This document shows, one piece after another, positions 6,864-14,887 of a stretch of 15,399 bases of DNA. The translations under genes and the position numbers were made by a program. The stretch covers positions 1 through 15,399 of the forward strand of contig JAOTYV010000087.1 in NCBI GenBank assembly GCA_029861675.1. The letters run 5' to 3'. Source of the DNA: Alphaproteobacteria bacterium. GTDB lineage: Bacteria; Pseudomonadota; Alphaproteobacteria; UBA8366. The first letter of the stretch is position 1, and each line of letters starts with the position of its first letter. Below the pieces are notes generated by a model. That model was not told the origin of the DNA. It saw nothing but the letters and a program-made list of their open reading frames with translations, and ran no database searches.

Positions 6864-8321
6864 TCAGGTGCCGCCGCGGCGACGATTCAGGTAGTGCTCG
6901 TAATCTCTTAGACCGGCCAACGCGACCGCCGCGTTCGGCAGTTCGTCGAACACCGGGACGCCCATCTCCAGCGCACGGTTTCGCTCCTCGAACTTGCGCG
7001 CCTCGATCTCGGGCTCGCCGTCGGAGCGCAGGACCAGGACGAAATGCGTTTTCCCGACACTTTCCTCGCGCACGCGGATGGCTGCGCGCACCAGATTGCC
7101 GAACACGTCACGATCACGGTCGTTCGGGTTCAGGAATTGCGGCATGTTGATGTGGACCACCATCGCATCGAGCGATTCGTTTTCGACGATTTCGCGCAGC
7201 AGCGTCTCCGCGACGAGTCCGTCTTCGACCTTGAGCGTCCCGGATGGGGTGTCGTAGGGATTGTCCAGGCTGGTGCCGGGCGGGAGCTCCATCGCCTTCA
7301 GCGTGGCAAAGGTTCGGTCGCTGGCACGGGGCACCGACAATCCGTTGCGGGCGAATAGATCGGTGGCAAGCACGCCGGTGCCGCCGCCATTGCCGAAAAG
7401 TGCGATCGAATGGGTCGGTTTGTCCGCATTCGGTGTCAGGTGCTGCAGGATCAGCAACTGGTCGAGCATTTGTTCCAGCGTGTCGACAAGGATGGATCCG
7501 GTCTGGCGGGCAAGCGCCGTCCACATCCGGTCGTCGCCGGCGAGCGCGCCGGTATGCGAAACGGCCGCCCGGCTGCCTTCCTGCGTGCGGCCGCCTTTCA
7601 GGACCACCACCGGTTTCCGCGCTTTTGCGGCACGCAGGATTTCGAAGAACCGGCGGCCGTCGCGGATATGTTCCAGATACATGCCGATGACGGTCGTCCC
7701 CGGATCGTCGAGAAAATGTTCCAGCATATCCGAGGGGCTCAAATCCGCGCAATTGCCCATCGACAGCACCGCGCTATAGCGGATACCCCGGCGGCCGCCG
7801 CGGCGCAGCAGGTCGCGCGTGAGCCCGCCGCTTTGCGAAATGATGCCGACCGGGCCGACGATGCCATCCGTGCCGCGGTCGTAACTGATGCGGCCGCCCG
7901 GACTGTAGGTGCCGAGACAATTCGGGCCGAGCAGGCGCATGCCGCCGGCGTGCGCCGCACGGACAAGCTCCGCCTCCAGCGCCTTGCCGCCATCCGCCAT
8001 CTCGCCGAAGCCCGATGAGATCACTTGTGCGAATTTTACTCTTCCGTTCGCTGCCGCCAGGATCGCTGGAATATGCCGCGCGCCGATACCGATAAAGGCG
8101 TAATCGATCGGTGACGGCGTTGCATCGAGCGTCGGATAGGCCTTGAGCCCCTCGATCTCCGTTGCGTTGGGATGGATCGGGTAGATTTCGCCGGTGAAGC
8201 CGAGTTTCAGCGTTGCCTGGATGAAGTCATTCGCGAAGCCCCGGCCGGCCGTCGACGCGCCGAAGACCGCAATGGTGTTCGGCCGGAAAAGGGCGTCGAA
8301 GCAGGTGTGCGGACTAGTCAT
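6864..8321 (-). CDS. ADP-forming acyl-CoA synthetase, CoA-binding/ligase (alpha-like) subunit
   Basis: This 485-residue protein corresponds to the alpha part of ADP-forming acetyl/acyl-CoA synthetases (relatives of succinyl-CoA synthetase). Domain order: Rossmann-type CoA-binding domain (about 10-135: IAVFGAS 17-23, LLGPNCLG 130-137), succinyl-CoA-ligase-like domain (about 150-290: GIISQSGGL 159-167, and AAVSHTGALAG 252-262, where H256 is the expected phospho-histidine), and a second ligase-like domain to the C-terminus (FGNGGGTGVLATD begins near 310). The ATG at 8321 lies inside the end of the ATP-grasp gene: ATGACTAG contains both this start and that gene's TAG stop, an 8-bp overlap that indicates translational coupling. 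In many bacteria these two parts are one long polypeptide (about 700 residues); here they are separate genes with the ATP-grasp part first. The acyl substrate is unknown. Confidence 0.93.
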   Translation of the reverse strand: MTSPHTCFDALFRPNTIAVFGASTAGRGFANDFIQATLKLGFTGEIYPIHPNATEIEGLKAYPTLDATPSPIDYAFIGIGARHIPAILAAANGRVKFAQVISSGFGEMADGGKALEAELVRAAHAGGMRLLGPNCLGTYSPGGRISYDRGTDGIVGPVGIISQSGGLTRDLLRRGGRRGIRYSAVLSMGNCADLSPSDMLEHFLDDPGTTVIGMYLEHIRDGRRFFEILRAAKARKPVVVLKGGRTQEGSRAAVSHTGALAGDDRMWTALARQTGSILVDTLEQMLDQLLILQHLTPNADKPTHSIALFGNGGGTGVLATDLFARNGLSVPRASDRTFATLKAMELPPGTSLDNPYDTPSGTLKVEDGLVAETLLREIVENESLDAMVVHINMPQFLNPNDRDRDVFGNLVRAAIRVREESVGKTHFVLVLRSDGEPEIEARKFEERNRALEMGVPVFDELPNAAVALAGLRDYEHYLNRRRGGT

Positions 8322-9036
8322 CGGTCGCCTGCCGCTCTGTCAGAATGATGCGCGCGTCGGCGGCGACCGCGCCGGTCGGGGAGACGATCAACGGGTTGAT
8401 GTCGATCTCGCGGATCAATTCGGCATGGGCGAGAAACAGCCCATTTTCTCCGCCCAGGCTCAGCAATGCCTGGACGATCGCAGCTTCGGAAACCGGGGGA
8501 CGACCGCGCGCTCCCTTGAGCAGGGCGGCGGCGCGAATTTCGCCGATCATCTCACGGGCGTCGATTTCGTCGATCGGACAAATCCGGAAGGAAACGTCCT
8601 CGAGCAGTTCGACGAAGATCCCGCCCAGGCCGAACATGATCGCGGGACCGAAACAATCGTCGATGATCCCGCCGATCACCACTTCGGTGCCGGGCGGCGC
8701 CATCTCTTCGACCAGGAAACCTTCAAGCGCGATGCTGTGCGCCGCCGCGGAGTCGGCGATCTCCTGGCACGCATTCCGGACAGCCTGCGGCGTTGCCAGA
8801 TCGATCCGGACGCCGCCGACGTCGCTCTTGTGCGTTGCCTCGGGGGATACGAGTTTTGCCGCGAAGGGGGGCTGCAAATCCGCGATGGAGTCCCCGGCGT
8901 CGTCCGGTGCGGCGATGGTTGTCGAGCGGGGAACGGCGATGCCATACGCCGACAGGACGGCTTTTGCCGTTGCTTCCGGCAACGCGGTGCGTCCCGAACG
9001 CTGCGCTTCACGCAATTGCGCGTCGATATCGGCCAC
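8314..9036 (-). CDS. ADP-forming acyl-CoA synthetase, ATP-grasp (beta-like) subunit
   Basis: This 240-residue protein is the ATP-binding partner of the following gene. Together they should convert a carboxylate, CoA and ATP to acyl-CoA, ADP and phosphate, or run in reverse. ATP-grasp landmarks are a swivelling N-terminal segment with LSAYGIAVPRS (28-38), FAAKLVSPEATHKSDVGGV (58-76; K61 and the HKSDVGGV signature), FGLGGIFVELLEDVSFR (135-151), and the metal-binding strand EIDINPLIV (210-218). Length and motifs match the stand-alone beta subunits of this family. The start is a GTG at 9036, with GGGGA about seven bases upstream; no better in-frame ATG is nearby. It overlaps the alpha-like gene by 8 bp and follows hyuA after 101 bp. 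Confidence 0.93.
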   Translation of the reverse strand: MADIDAQLREAQRSGRTALPEATAKAVLSAYGIAVPRSTTIAAPDDAGDSIADLQPPFAAKLVSPEATHKSDVGGVRIDLATPQAVRNACQEIADSAAAHSIALEGFLVEEMAPPGTEVVIGGIIDDCFGPAIMFGLGGIFVELLEDVSFRICPIDEIDAREMIGEIRAAALLKGARGRPPVSEAAIVQALLSLGGENGLFLAHAELIREIDINPLIVSPTGAVAADARIILTERQATDD

Positions 9037-9069
9037 GAAATTTCCCCGGCGATTGGTTCGATGTCGGGA

Positions 9070-9097
9070 AGGATACCTTGCGTTGTCGCGATCACAA
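9070..9097 (-). promoter_or_regulatory. Weak candidate promoter for the synthetase-crotonase genes
   Basis: Read on the minus strand, TTGTGA (9097-9092), a 16-bp spacer and TATCCT (9075-9070) match the sigma-70 boxes at 4/6 each. It starts right after the hairpin that follows hyuA and ends about 33 bp before the ATP-grasp start. It could restart transcription there. The match is weak and may be chance. Confidence 0.25.
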
Positions 9098-9114
9098 AAC
9101 CGGCCAAGCCGGTT
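9098..9114 (-). terminator. Hairpin with short T run after hyuA
   Basis: AACCGGC (9098-9104) and GCCGGTT (9108-9114) form a perfect 7-bp GC-rich stem with a 3-nt loop, 23 bases past the hyuA stop. On the minus strand the stem runs into TTTTGTGA, giving only a short U tract. It may be a modest intrinsic terminator or attenuator splitting hyuBA from the synthetase genes. Confidence 0.45.
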
Positions 9115-9137
9115 CGATGGTGGAAGTGTCGTCCGCG

Positions 9138-11228
9138 TCAGCCCATCTCACGGTTCAGGACGATGTTGTTCCAGCCATCGACGGCCGCGGTCCAGCCGGG
9201 GCGGACGACGGTCGTGCTGTCGTACTCCTCGACGATCAACGGACCCGGGCGCGGCGTCGCATCCAGGTCCAGCCGGCTCAGCACGGGCGTCTCGATCCAA
9301 CCGTGCTCCGGGCCGTAATAGGCCGGCCGGTTGTTGGCGGGCGCCCGAAACCCCTGTCCCAGGTCGATCTGCTTGGGCAATCGGGGCGCATCCGGCATTC
9401 CCCGGCCGACGACTTTCAGGGAGACGAATTGAAGGCCTTCCTCATCCGATCGGTAGCCGAAGGTGGCTTCATGTGCCACGGCGAAGGCCTCGGCAAGCGC
9501 GGCGATGTCGTCGTCTTTCAGGCGCGGTTCGCCGACCGGTATCGATAACGCGGTATTCTGGCCGATGTATTTGATTTCCGCCGAACAGGTGATCTGGCGG
9601 CGCGCCGGGACATACCCGTTTGCCGCCAGCAATTCGTCGGCCTCGGCCCGCAGCGCGCCGATCACCGCGGTGCAATTGTCCAAATCCAGCCCGTCGAACG
9701 GGTTGTAGAACGCCCGGATGCACTGGTGTTCCACATCCGCGAACAACAGGCCGAGCGCGCTGAACAGGCCGGCTGCGGGCGGAACGGTAATGCGGTTGAT
9801 CCGCAGCGCCTCAGCGAGGCCGGAGACATGCACACCGCCATTGCCGCCGAAGGCGAGGATGCCGAAGCGCGCCGGGTCGAGACCACGCTCCGACGATACC
9901 GCGCTGAGCGCCCGCATCATGCGTGCATTGGCGATCAGATGAATGCCATAGGCGGTGTCCGTCGCCTCCTGTCCCAGCGCATCGCCCTGCCGGGCGACCG
10001 CACGCTCCGCGCGCTCCCGGTTGAGCGCCAACTCGCCGCCGACAAGAACGGCCGGGTTGAGGTAGCCGATCAGCAGGTTGGCGTCGGTTACGGTCGGCGC
10101 GTCGCCGCCCTGGTCGTAGCAGACCGGCCCCGGATAGGCGCCCGCGCTTTGCGGTCCGACCTGCAGCAGGCCGCCCGGGTCGATCCATGCAATGCTGCCG
10201 CCGCCCGCGCCGACTTCGGCGATGTCGATGGTCGGCGCCTGGACGACATAGCCGCCGCCCCGGATCATGCGATGGCCGAGCGCGGCGCCACCGCCGACCT
10301 CGGCTTCCGGCGCCATGCCATATTCGTTGCCGATGATGATTGCGGCCTTCGCCGTCGTGCCGCCCATGTCGAAGACGATCGTGTCGCCGCTGTCGAGCTT
10401 TTCGCCGAGCCGTTGCGCGCCGACCACCCCGGCCGCGGGACCGGATTCGATGATGAAGATCGGTTTGCGGGCGGCGATCTCGGCCGGCAGCACGCCGCCG
10501 TTCGATTGCATGATGTTGAGCGTGACGGTGATGCCGAGGGATCGCAGGCGTTCCTCCAACCGGCGCGTATATCCCTCGATGACCGGCCGGATATAGGCGT
10601 TGACCACCGTCGTGCTGGTCCGTTCGTATTCCTGAATTTGCGGCACCAGCTCGCTCGATACGGTTACCGGCAGATCCGGTAGCCGGTCCCGGAACAGGTT
10701 GGCGGCTTCGATTTCGTGACTCGGATTCACATAGGCATTGATAAAGCAGATGGCAATCGCGTTGACGTTCTCGGCCGCGCAGCGCTTGGCGATTTCGCTC
10801 ACCGCATCTGTATCGACCGGATGCACCTCCTCGCCGGTCGCCGATATCCGTTCGGGCACCTGGAAGCGCAGGCGCCGCTCGACCAGGGCGTCCGGCTTTC
10901 TGAAGCTGACGTCATAGAGCTGCGGCGAGCGGAACCGGCCGATCTCCAGAACGTCGCGAAAACCCTGTGTGGTCACCAGCGCGACGCGGACGCCCTTGCG
11001 TTCGATGATCGCGTTGGTCGCGACCGTGGTGCCGTGCGCCACCTCTTCGATCTCGCCGGGCCGGATGCCGGTCGCATCGAGCAGGGCGCGAACGCCGTCC
11101 TCGATGGCGCGGCTGTAGTCGTCGGGCGTGGACAGGATTTTCTTGCTGTGCAGCGTCCCGTCCGCGCCCAGCAAGACGATGTCGGTAAAGGTGCCGCCGA
11201 TGTCGATGCCGAGGCGATATCCGGTCAT
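9138..11228 (-). CDS. hyuA: Hydantoinase/oxoprolinase family protein, A subunit (HyuA-like)
   Basis: This 696-residue protein is the ATP-binding subunit of the HyuA/HyuB family. Known pairs are ATP-dependent hydantoinases, 5-oxoprolinases, caprolactamase and, with extra subunits, acetone/acetophenone carboxylases. The N-terminal actin-fold segment reads LGIDIGGTFTDIVLLG (6-21); HGTTVATNAIIERKG (65-79) and YERTSTTVVNAYI (201-213) follow. The central Hydantoinase_A domain shows ESGPAAGV (261-268), FDMGGTTAKA (287-296), VGAGGGSIAWID (339-350) and PQSAGAYPGPVCY (359-371); AFGGNGGVH and a C-terminal beta-rich domain come later. The length is normal for the family. The ATG at 11228 overlaps the hyuB stop in ATGA, so the two are translationally coupled. 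No acetone-carboxylase gamma-type gene is adjacent, which favours a ring-opening or amide-type reaction, but the substrate is not determined. Confidence 0.95.
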   Translation of the reverse strand: MTGYRLGIDIGGTFTDIVLLGADGTLHSKKILSTPDDYSRAIEDGVRALLDATGIRPGEIEEVAHGTTVATNAIIERKGVRVALVTTQGFRDVLEIGRFRSPQLYDVSFRKPDALVERRLRFQVPERISATGEEVHPVDTDAVSEIAKRCAAENVNAIAICFINAYVNPSHEIEAANLFRDRLPDLPVTVSSELVPQIQEYERTSTTVVNAYIRPVIEGYTRRLEERLRSLGITVTLNIMQSNGGVLPAEIAARKPIFIIESGPAAGVVGAQRLGEKLDSGDTIVFDMGGTTAKAAIIIGNEYGMAPEAEVGGGAALGHRMIRGGGYVVQAPTIDIAEVGAGGGSIAWIDPGGLLQVGPQSAGAYPGPVCYDQGGDAPTVTDANLLIGYLNPAVLVGGELALNRERAERAVARQGDALGQEATDTAYGIHLIANARMMRALSAVSSERGLDPARFGILAFGGNGGVHVSGLAEALRINRITVPPAAGLFSALGLLFADVEHQCIRAFYNPFDGLDLDNCTAVIGALRAEADELLAANGYVPARRQITCSAEIKYIGQNTALSIPVGEPRLKDDDIAALAEAFAVAHEATFGYRSDEEGLQFVSLKVVGRGMPDAPRLPKQIDLGQGFRAPANNRPAYYGPEHGWIETPVLSRLDLDATPRPGPLIVEEYDSTTVVRPGWTAAVDGWNNIVLNREMG

Positions 11229-12955
11229 GCGGACGGCTCGGCGGCGCGGCGTTTTCGAAGCGCAGTGGTTTGGCCTGTGTCGAGGGCGAGCGTTTCCGGC
11301 TCGAGGATAACGCCGTATTCCGCCTTGGCGTGGTCGGGCGTCATCTTGTCCTGGCGAACGTCGTCGGCGACCGCTTCCGGGTCGCGTTCGAGCGGATCGC
11401 CGTATCCGCCCGAACCCGCCATTTCCGCCCGGAAAATCTCGTCCTTGCGCATCGACCGGACGAATTTGGAAGGAGCCTCTTCGCGCTCGCCGTCGCGGAT
11501 GAAATAGGAATGGGACAGCGCGCCCGGCTTGCCGCCGAAGATGCCCCAGCAGGGAAAGACATGGCGGTCCGCGCGCTGCTGCACGATGGCATCGTCGTTC
11601 AGCAGCCGGTATTGGCGGACCATGCCGAGCGCGCCGCGGTATTTCCCGGGGCCGCCGGTATCGGTCAGGAAGCCGTATTCCTCGATCCGTAGCGGGTTCT
11701 CCGCTTCGATGACCTCGACCGGTGTGTTCGACAGATTGCCGAGCCAGTACGGACCCGCATCCTGGCCGTCCTGGTCGGGGCCGCCGCCGCGCCCGGTCAT
11801 GTTGTGAAATTCCACGTGCAGGAAGCGCTTTCGATCGGGCGTCAGCCCGGTCACCGACAGGCCGAATTCATTGCCGCCGGGACAGGCGGGCATGCGGTCG
11901 GGCAACAGCTTAGCGAGTGCGCCCGTGACCACGGTGCGCACGCGATAGCCACCTTGTCCCCGGGCGCCGACCGCGGCCGGGAAGCGCGGATTGACCCAGC
12001 TGCCTTCGGGCGCGATCACCGTGATCGGCCGGTAAAAGCCGACATTGTTCGGGGTATCCGGCGGCATGACCGCGCGCAGTCCGGCATAGGTCAGCGATGC
12101 GGTGAACCAATAATTGGTGTGCAACGCACCGCCCATCTGGGGCGAGGTGCCTGTATAGTCGGCGATTATCTCGTCGCCCTTGACGGTCAGCTTGATGTGA
12201 ATCCTGACCGGTCCGCCGCCGACCCCGTCATCGTCGTTCCATTCGGTAAACTCGGTTTCCCCGTCCGGCAGCGCCGCGATGCTGTTGCGCACCAGCCGTT
12301 CGGTATAGTCGATCAGGGCGGTCATATAGGTTTTGACCTCGGCGGCGCCGTAGGTCTCGACCAGTTTGTGGATTTCCGTTTCGCCCGCATCGAGCGCCGC
12401 GATCTGGGCGCGGACATCGCCCAGTACCTTGTCGGGAACCCGTGTGTTGTGCTCGATGATCCGTAGCAGCGTGTCGTTCGGTTGCCCGCCTTGATAAATC
12501 TTGCTTGGCGGGATCCGCAGCCCTTCTTCGTAAATTTCGTTGCTGTCGGCGGCTTGACCGCCGGCGACGCGGCCGCCCAGATCCGTGTGATGCAGGATCA
12601 GGCCGAGGAAGCAGACGCGCACGCCATCTTTGAAAACAGGCTTGAACATGAAGATGTCGTTCAAATGGCTGCCGCCCGCATAGGGGTCGTTGTTCGCCAG
12701 AATATCGCCCGGAACGATATCGCTCCCGAAATAATCGATGCAGCCTTTGAGCGCCGGCATGGTCGCCCCCAGATGCGCCGGCAATGCCAATCCCTGGGCC
12801 ACCATGTTGCCGTCGCCGTCGCAGATCGACGCGGAAAAATCCATGTTGGCCTTGACCAGCGTCGAGCGCGACGTGCGCAAGACCGACACCATCATATTGT
12901 CCGAAACCATGACCAGCGCGTTTTTGATCAATTCGAGGCGGATCGGGTCGATCAT
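11225..12955 (-). CDS. hyuB: Hydantoinase/oxoprolinase family protein, B subunit (HyuB-like)
   Basis: This 576-residue partner of HyuA should form the heteromeric enzyme with it. Family blocks are MIDPIRLELIKNALVMVSD (1-19), DFSASICD (39-46), LPAHLGATMPAL (58-69), NDPYAGGSHLNDI (89-101), the probable metal-site region HHTDLGGRVAGG (122-133), and EEGLRIPPSKIY (143-154). The C-terminal hallmark GSGGYGDPLERDPEAV, followed by AEYGV, is present too, so the protein is intact. The start is the ATG at 12955; its ribosome site is weak (GGGA about nine bases upstream). It is the first gene of the minus-strand run, facing a 247-bp gap shared with the divergent solute-binding-protein gene. The pair precedes CoA-ligase genes, which suggests that the HyuAB product is a free carboxylate later activated to a CoA ester (inference). 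Confidence 0.95.
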   Translation of the reverse strand: MIDPIRLELIKNALVMVSDNMMVSVLRTSRSTLVKANMDFSASICDGDGNMVAQGLALPAHLGATMPALKGCIDYFGSDIVPGDILANNDPYAGGSHLNDIFMFKPVFKDGVRVCFLGLILHHTDLGGRVAGGQAADSNEIYEEGLRIPPSKIYQGGQPNDTLLRIIEHNTRVPDKVLGDVRAQIAALDAGETEIHKLVETYGAAEVKTYMTALIDYTERLVRNSIAALPDGETEFTEWNDDDGVGGGPVRIHIKLTVKGDEIIADYTGTSPQMGGALHTNYWFTASLTYAGLRAVMPPDTPNNVGFYRPITVIAPEGSWVNPRFPAAVGARGQGGYRVRTVVTGALAKLLPDRMPACPGGNEFGLSVTGLTPDRKRFLHVEFHNMTGRGGGPDQDGQDAGPYWLGNLSNTPVEVIEAENPLRIEEYGFLTDTGGPGKYRGALGMVRQYRLLNDDAIVQQRADRHVFPCWGIFGGKPGALSHSYFIRDGEREEAPSKFVRSMRKDEIFRAEMAGSGGYGDPLERDPEAVADDVRQDKMTPDHAKAEYGVILEPETLALDTGQTTALRKRRAAEPSA

Positions 12956-12978
12956 GGTCGTTCATCCCGGTGGCGGAA

Positions 12979-13013
12979 GGGGTGCGGCACCGGTCGATGT
13001 TACGGGGTGCGGC
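12979..13013. repeat. 10-bp direct repeat upstream of hyuB
   Basis: GGGGTGCGGC is present at 12979-12988 and 13004-13013, start to start 25 bp. A closely matching copy, CGGGGTGCGG, lies at 3284-3293 upstream of the importer promoter and is identical to 13003-13012. The repeats could be operator half-sites of a shared regulator or transcribed leader elements. Short GC-rich words can recur by chance, so function is unproven. Confidence 0.4.
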
Positions 13014-13147
13014 GGGATTCAATCAATCCCGGCTCGTGCAATAGGGCCTTCGGTTGACAGGGCTATGTTAATCGGTGAGCATTTTTGGAGATTCAAAAAG
13101 AATTGGAACCATTCGTGGCGGATAATGCACCGAGTGGAAACCTTTAG

Positions 13148-13167
13148 CGCGGACTCTCCGGTCCGCG
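13148..13167 (+). other. Perfect short hairpin in the leader of the family-5 binding protein
   Basis: CGCGGAC (13148-13154) and GTCCGCG (13161-13167) form a 7-bp perfect stem with a 6-nt loop, extendable by one G-T pair. It ends 35 bp before the start codon, upstream of the ribosome site, and has no T run. It could be a leader stability element or lie downstream of the promoter as an operator. Confidence 0.3.
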
Positions 13168-13202
13168 TCCCCTGGCGAATTCCAAAGGATGGGAGCGAAC
13201 TG

Positions 13203-14792
13203 ATGATACAAAGGAAATTATCCGCGCGGGTCGGCGGCATGCCGGGCCGTACCCTGTGGTTGGCGGGTGGAGCCATGGCGGCGGCCGCCGCATGGGCCCT
13301 TGCGGCTGCGCCATCGGCCCATGCGCAGGGCAAAATTGTAACCGTGGTGCTCTCCGAAGAGCCCGAGGGGTTGGACGGTTGTAACTCGAACCGCTCGACG
13401 GTCGGGCGGGTCGCGAAACAGAATATCGTCGAGACGCTGACCGAAATCGACGCCAAGGACGGCAGCATCACGCCCCGGCTCGCGCTGTCGTGGAGCAAAG
13501 TCAACGATAAGACATGGCGGTTCAAGCTCCGCCAAGGCGTCAAGTTCCATGACGGTGCGCCCTTCAACGCGGCGAACGCGGTGAAGGCGATTGCACGCAC
13601 CATGAACACGGGCAAGGGCAAGGCGCGGGGCACCGGCGGTCTCGACTGCGAAACCCGCACCAAATCCTTCGGCGACCTGAAGATCACCGGCAAGGCGATC
13701 GACGAGTACACGCTGGAGATCAGCGCCAATAAGGCGGTGCCGATCCTGCCGACCCGGATGGGCGTTGTCTCCCTGTCGTCGCCGAATACGCCGACCGACA
13801 AGCTGGTGCTCAATCCCATTGGCACCGGCCCCTACAAGTTCGAGAAATGGGTGCCGGGGCAGGAAATCACCGTCAAACGGTTCGACGGATACTGGGGCAA
13901 GAAACCGGTGGTCGAGGGCGCGCGCTACGTCTGGCGCACGGAATCTGCGGTGCGGGCCGCAATGGTGAAAGTCGGCGAGGCCGATATCGCGCCGAATATC
14001 GCGGTGCAGGACGCCAACGATCCGAGCATGGATTTCAGCTACCCCAACTCGGAAACCACACGGCTTCGTATCGACGTGACGCGTCCGCCACTGAACGACA
14101 AGCGCGTGCGGTTGGCGTTGAACTACGCCATCGACCGGGCGGCGATTCGCGGCAGCGTGTTGTCGAAAGACGTCGACCACGCGACGCAGATCGTCGTGCC
14201 CAGCATCAACGGCCACAATCCCAAACTCAAGGTACGGCCGTACGATCCCGCGAAGGCGAAGAAGCTGCTCGCGGAGGCCAAGGCCGCCGGCGTACCGGTG
14301 GGCAAGGAAATCGAGATTGTCGGGCGCATCAACATCTATCCCAACGGCACCGAGACCATGGAAGCGATGATGGCCATGTATCGGGCGGTCGGGTTGAACG
14401 TAAAGCTGCGCATGCTTGAAGTCGGCGAATGGCTGAACATCCTGACCAAGCCGTATGCCGAGGACCGCAAGCCGGTTCTGCTGCAGGCGCAGCACGACAA
14501 CAACAATGGCGATGCGGTGTTCTCGATCTTCAACAAGTTCGCCTGCGGTGGCGCCCAGTCGACCGTGTGCGACAAGAATCTGGACAAGCTGATCTCCAAG
14601 GCATCGACGCTTTCCGGCGACGAACGCCGCAAGACCTGGCAGGAGGTCAACCGCATCATCTACGAAGACATCGTCTCGGATGTCTGGATGTATCACATGG
14701 TCGGGTATTCGCGGGTCGGCAAACGGCTCAACTTCAAGCCCAGCATTTCGACCAACAGTGAGCTGCATCTTCAGCAGATGAGTTTCAAGTAG
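13203..14792 (+). CDS. ABC transporter solute-binding protein, family 5 (DppA/OppA type)
   Basis: This 529-residue periplasmic binding protein belongs to the peptide/nickel/opine cluster; relatives bind di- and oligopeptides, opines, glutathione or other organic solutes. The ATG at 13203 follows GGGAG seven bases upstream; the longer open frame to 12738 runs antisense through hyuB and was rejected. A signal peptide is clear: basic start, long Ala-rich hydrophobic stretch (18-36), cleavage likely after AHA at residue 41. There is no lipobox. Family signatures are TWRFKLRQGVKFHDGAPFNA (104-123) and NPIGTGPYKFEKW (204-216), with NDKRVRLALNYAIDRAAI further on and a normal C-terminal lobe. No permease or ATPase for this class lies within the window: upstream is divergent hyuBA, downstream a hairpin and a dioxygenase. 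Transport genes may follow beyond 15399, or the protein may be an orphan. Confidence 0.94.
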   Translation: MIQRKLSARVGGMPGRTLWLAGGAMAAAAAWALAAAPSAHAQGKIVTVVLSEEPEGLDGCNSNRSTVGRVAKQNIVETLTEIDAKDGSITPRLALSWSKVNDKTWRFKLRQGVKFHDGAPFNAANAVKAIARTMNTGKGKARGTGGLDCETRTKSFGDLKITGKAIDEYTLEISANKAVPILPTRMGVVSLSSPNTPTDKLVLNPIGTGPYKFEKWVPGQEITVKRFDGYWGKKPVVEGARYVWRTESAVRAAMVKVGEADIAPNIAVQDANDPSMDFSYPNSETTRLRIDVTRPPLNDKRVRLALNYAIDRAAIRGSVLSKDVDHATQIVVPSINGHNPKLKVRPYDPAKAKKLLAEAKAAGVPVGKEIEIVGRINIYPNGTETMEAMMAMYRAVGLNVKLRMLEVGEWLNILTKPYAEDRKPVLLQAQHDNNNGDAVFSIFNKFACGGAQSTVCDKNLDKLISKASTLSGDERRKTWQEVNRIIYEDIVSDVWMYHMVGYSRVGKRLNFKPSISTNSELHLQQMSFK

Positions 14793-14813
14793 GACGTCTG
14801 ACGCCCATCTGCG

Positions 14814-14842
14814 GACAACCCGGCTGGATTCGCCGGGTTGTC
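14814..14842 (+). terminator. Perfect 11-bp hairpin after the family-5 binding protein
   Basis: GACAACCCGGC (14814-14824) and GCCGGGTTGTC (14832-14842) are perfect inverted copies around a 7-nt loop, starting 21 bases after the stop. The downstream sequence (GGCTCCTATTCTAAATG) lacks a clean T run. It lies 45 bp before the next start on the same strand. It probably reduces read-through or protects the binding-protein mRNA end, rather than being a complete terminator. Confidence 0.55.
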
Positions 14843-14887
14843 GGCTCCTATTCTAAATGCGGGTCCGGGCCACAAGGGGGGTTGGCG

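Larger units (their letters stand above)
12956..13202. promoter_or_regulatory. Divergent intergenic region between hyuB and the family-5 binding protein
   Basis: No gene is seen in these 247 bp. They must hold the promoters of hyuBA (minus) and of the binding protein (plus). A perfect TTGACA is present on the plus strand at 13054-13059, but no good -10 lies 16-18 bp after it. GATAAT at 13121-13126 lacks a matching -35. GGGGTGCGGC occurs twice in direct orientation (12979-12988 and 13004-13013, 25 bp apart). The plus-strand leader also has the hairpin listed at 13148-13167. Confidence 0.5.

Noticed and set aside
13054..13082. Consensus TTGACA as promoter of the family-5 binding protein
   Set aside because: The -35 box is perfect, but no acceptable -10 hexamer lies 16-18 bp downstream, so it is not called as a promoter.
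13218..14768. 516-residue minus-strand open frame opposite the family-5 binding protein
   Set aside because: It mirrors the codon pattern of the real gene on the other strand and has no recognisable domain.
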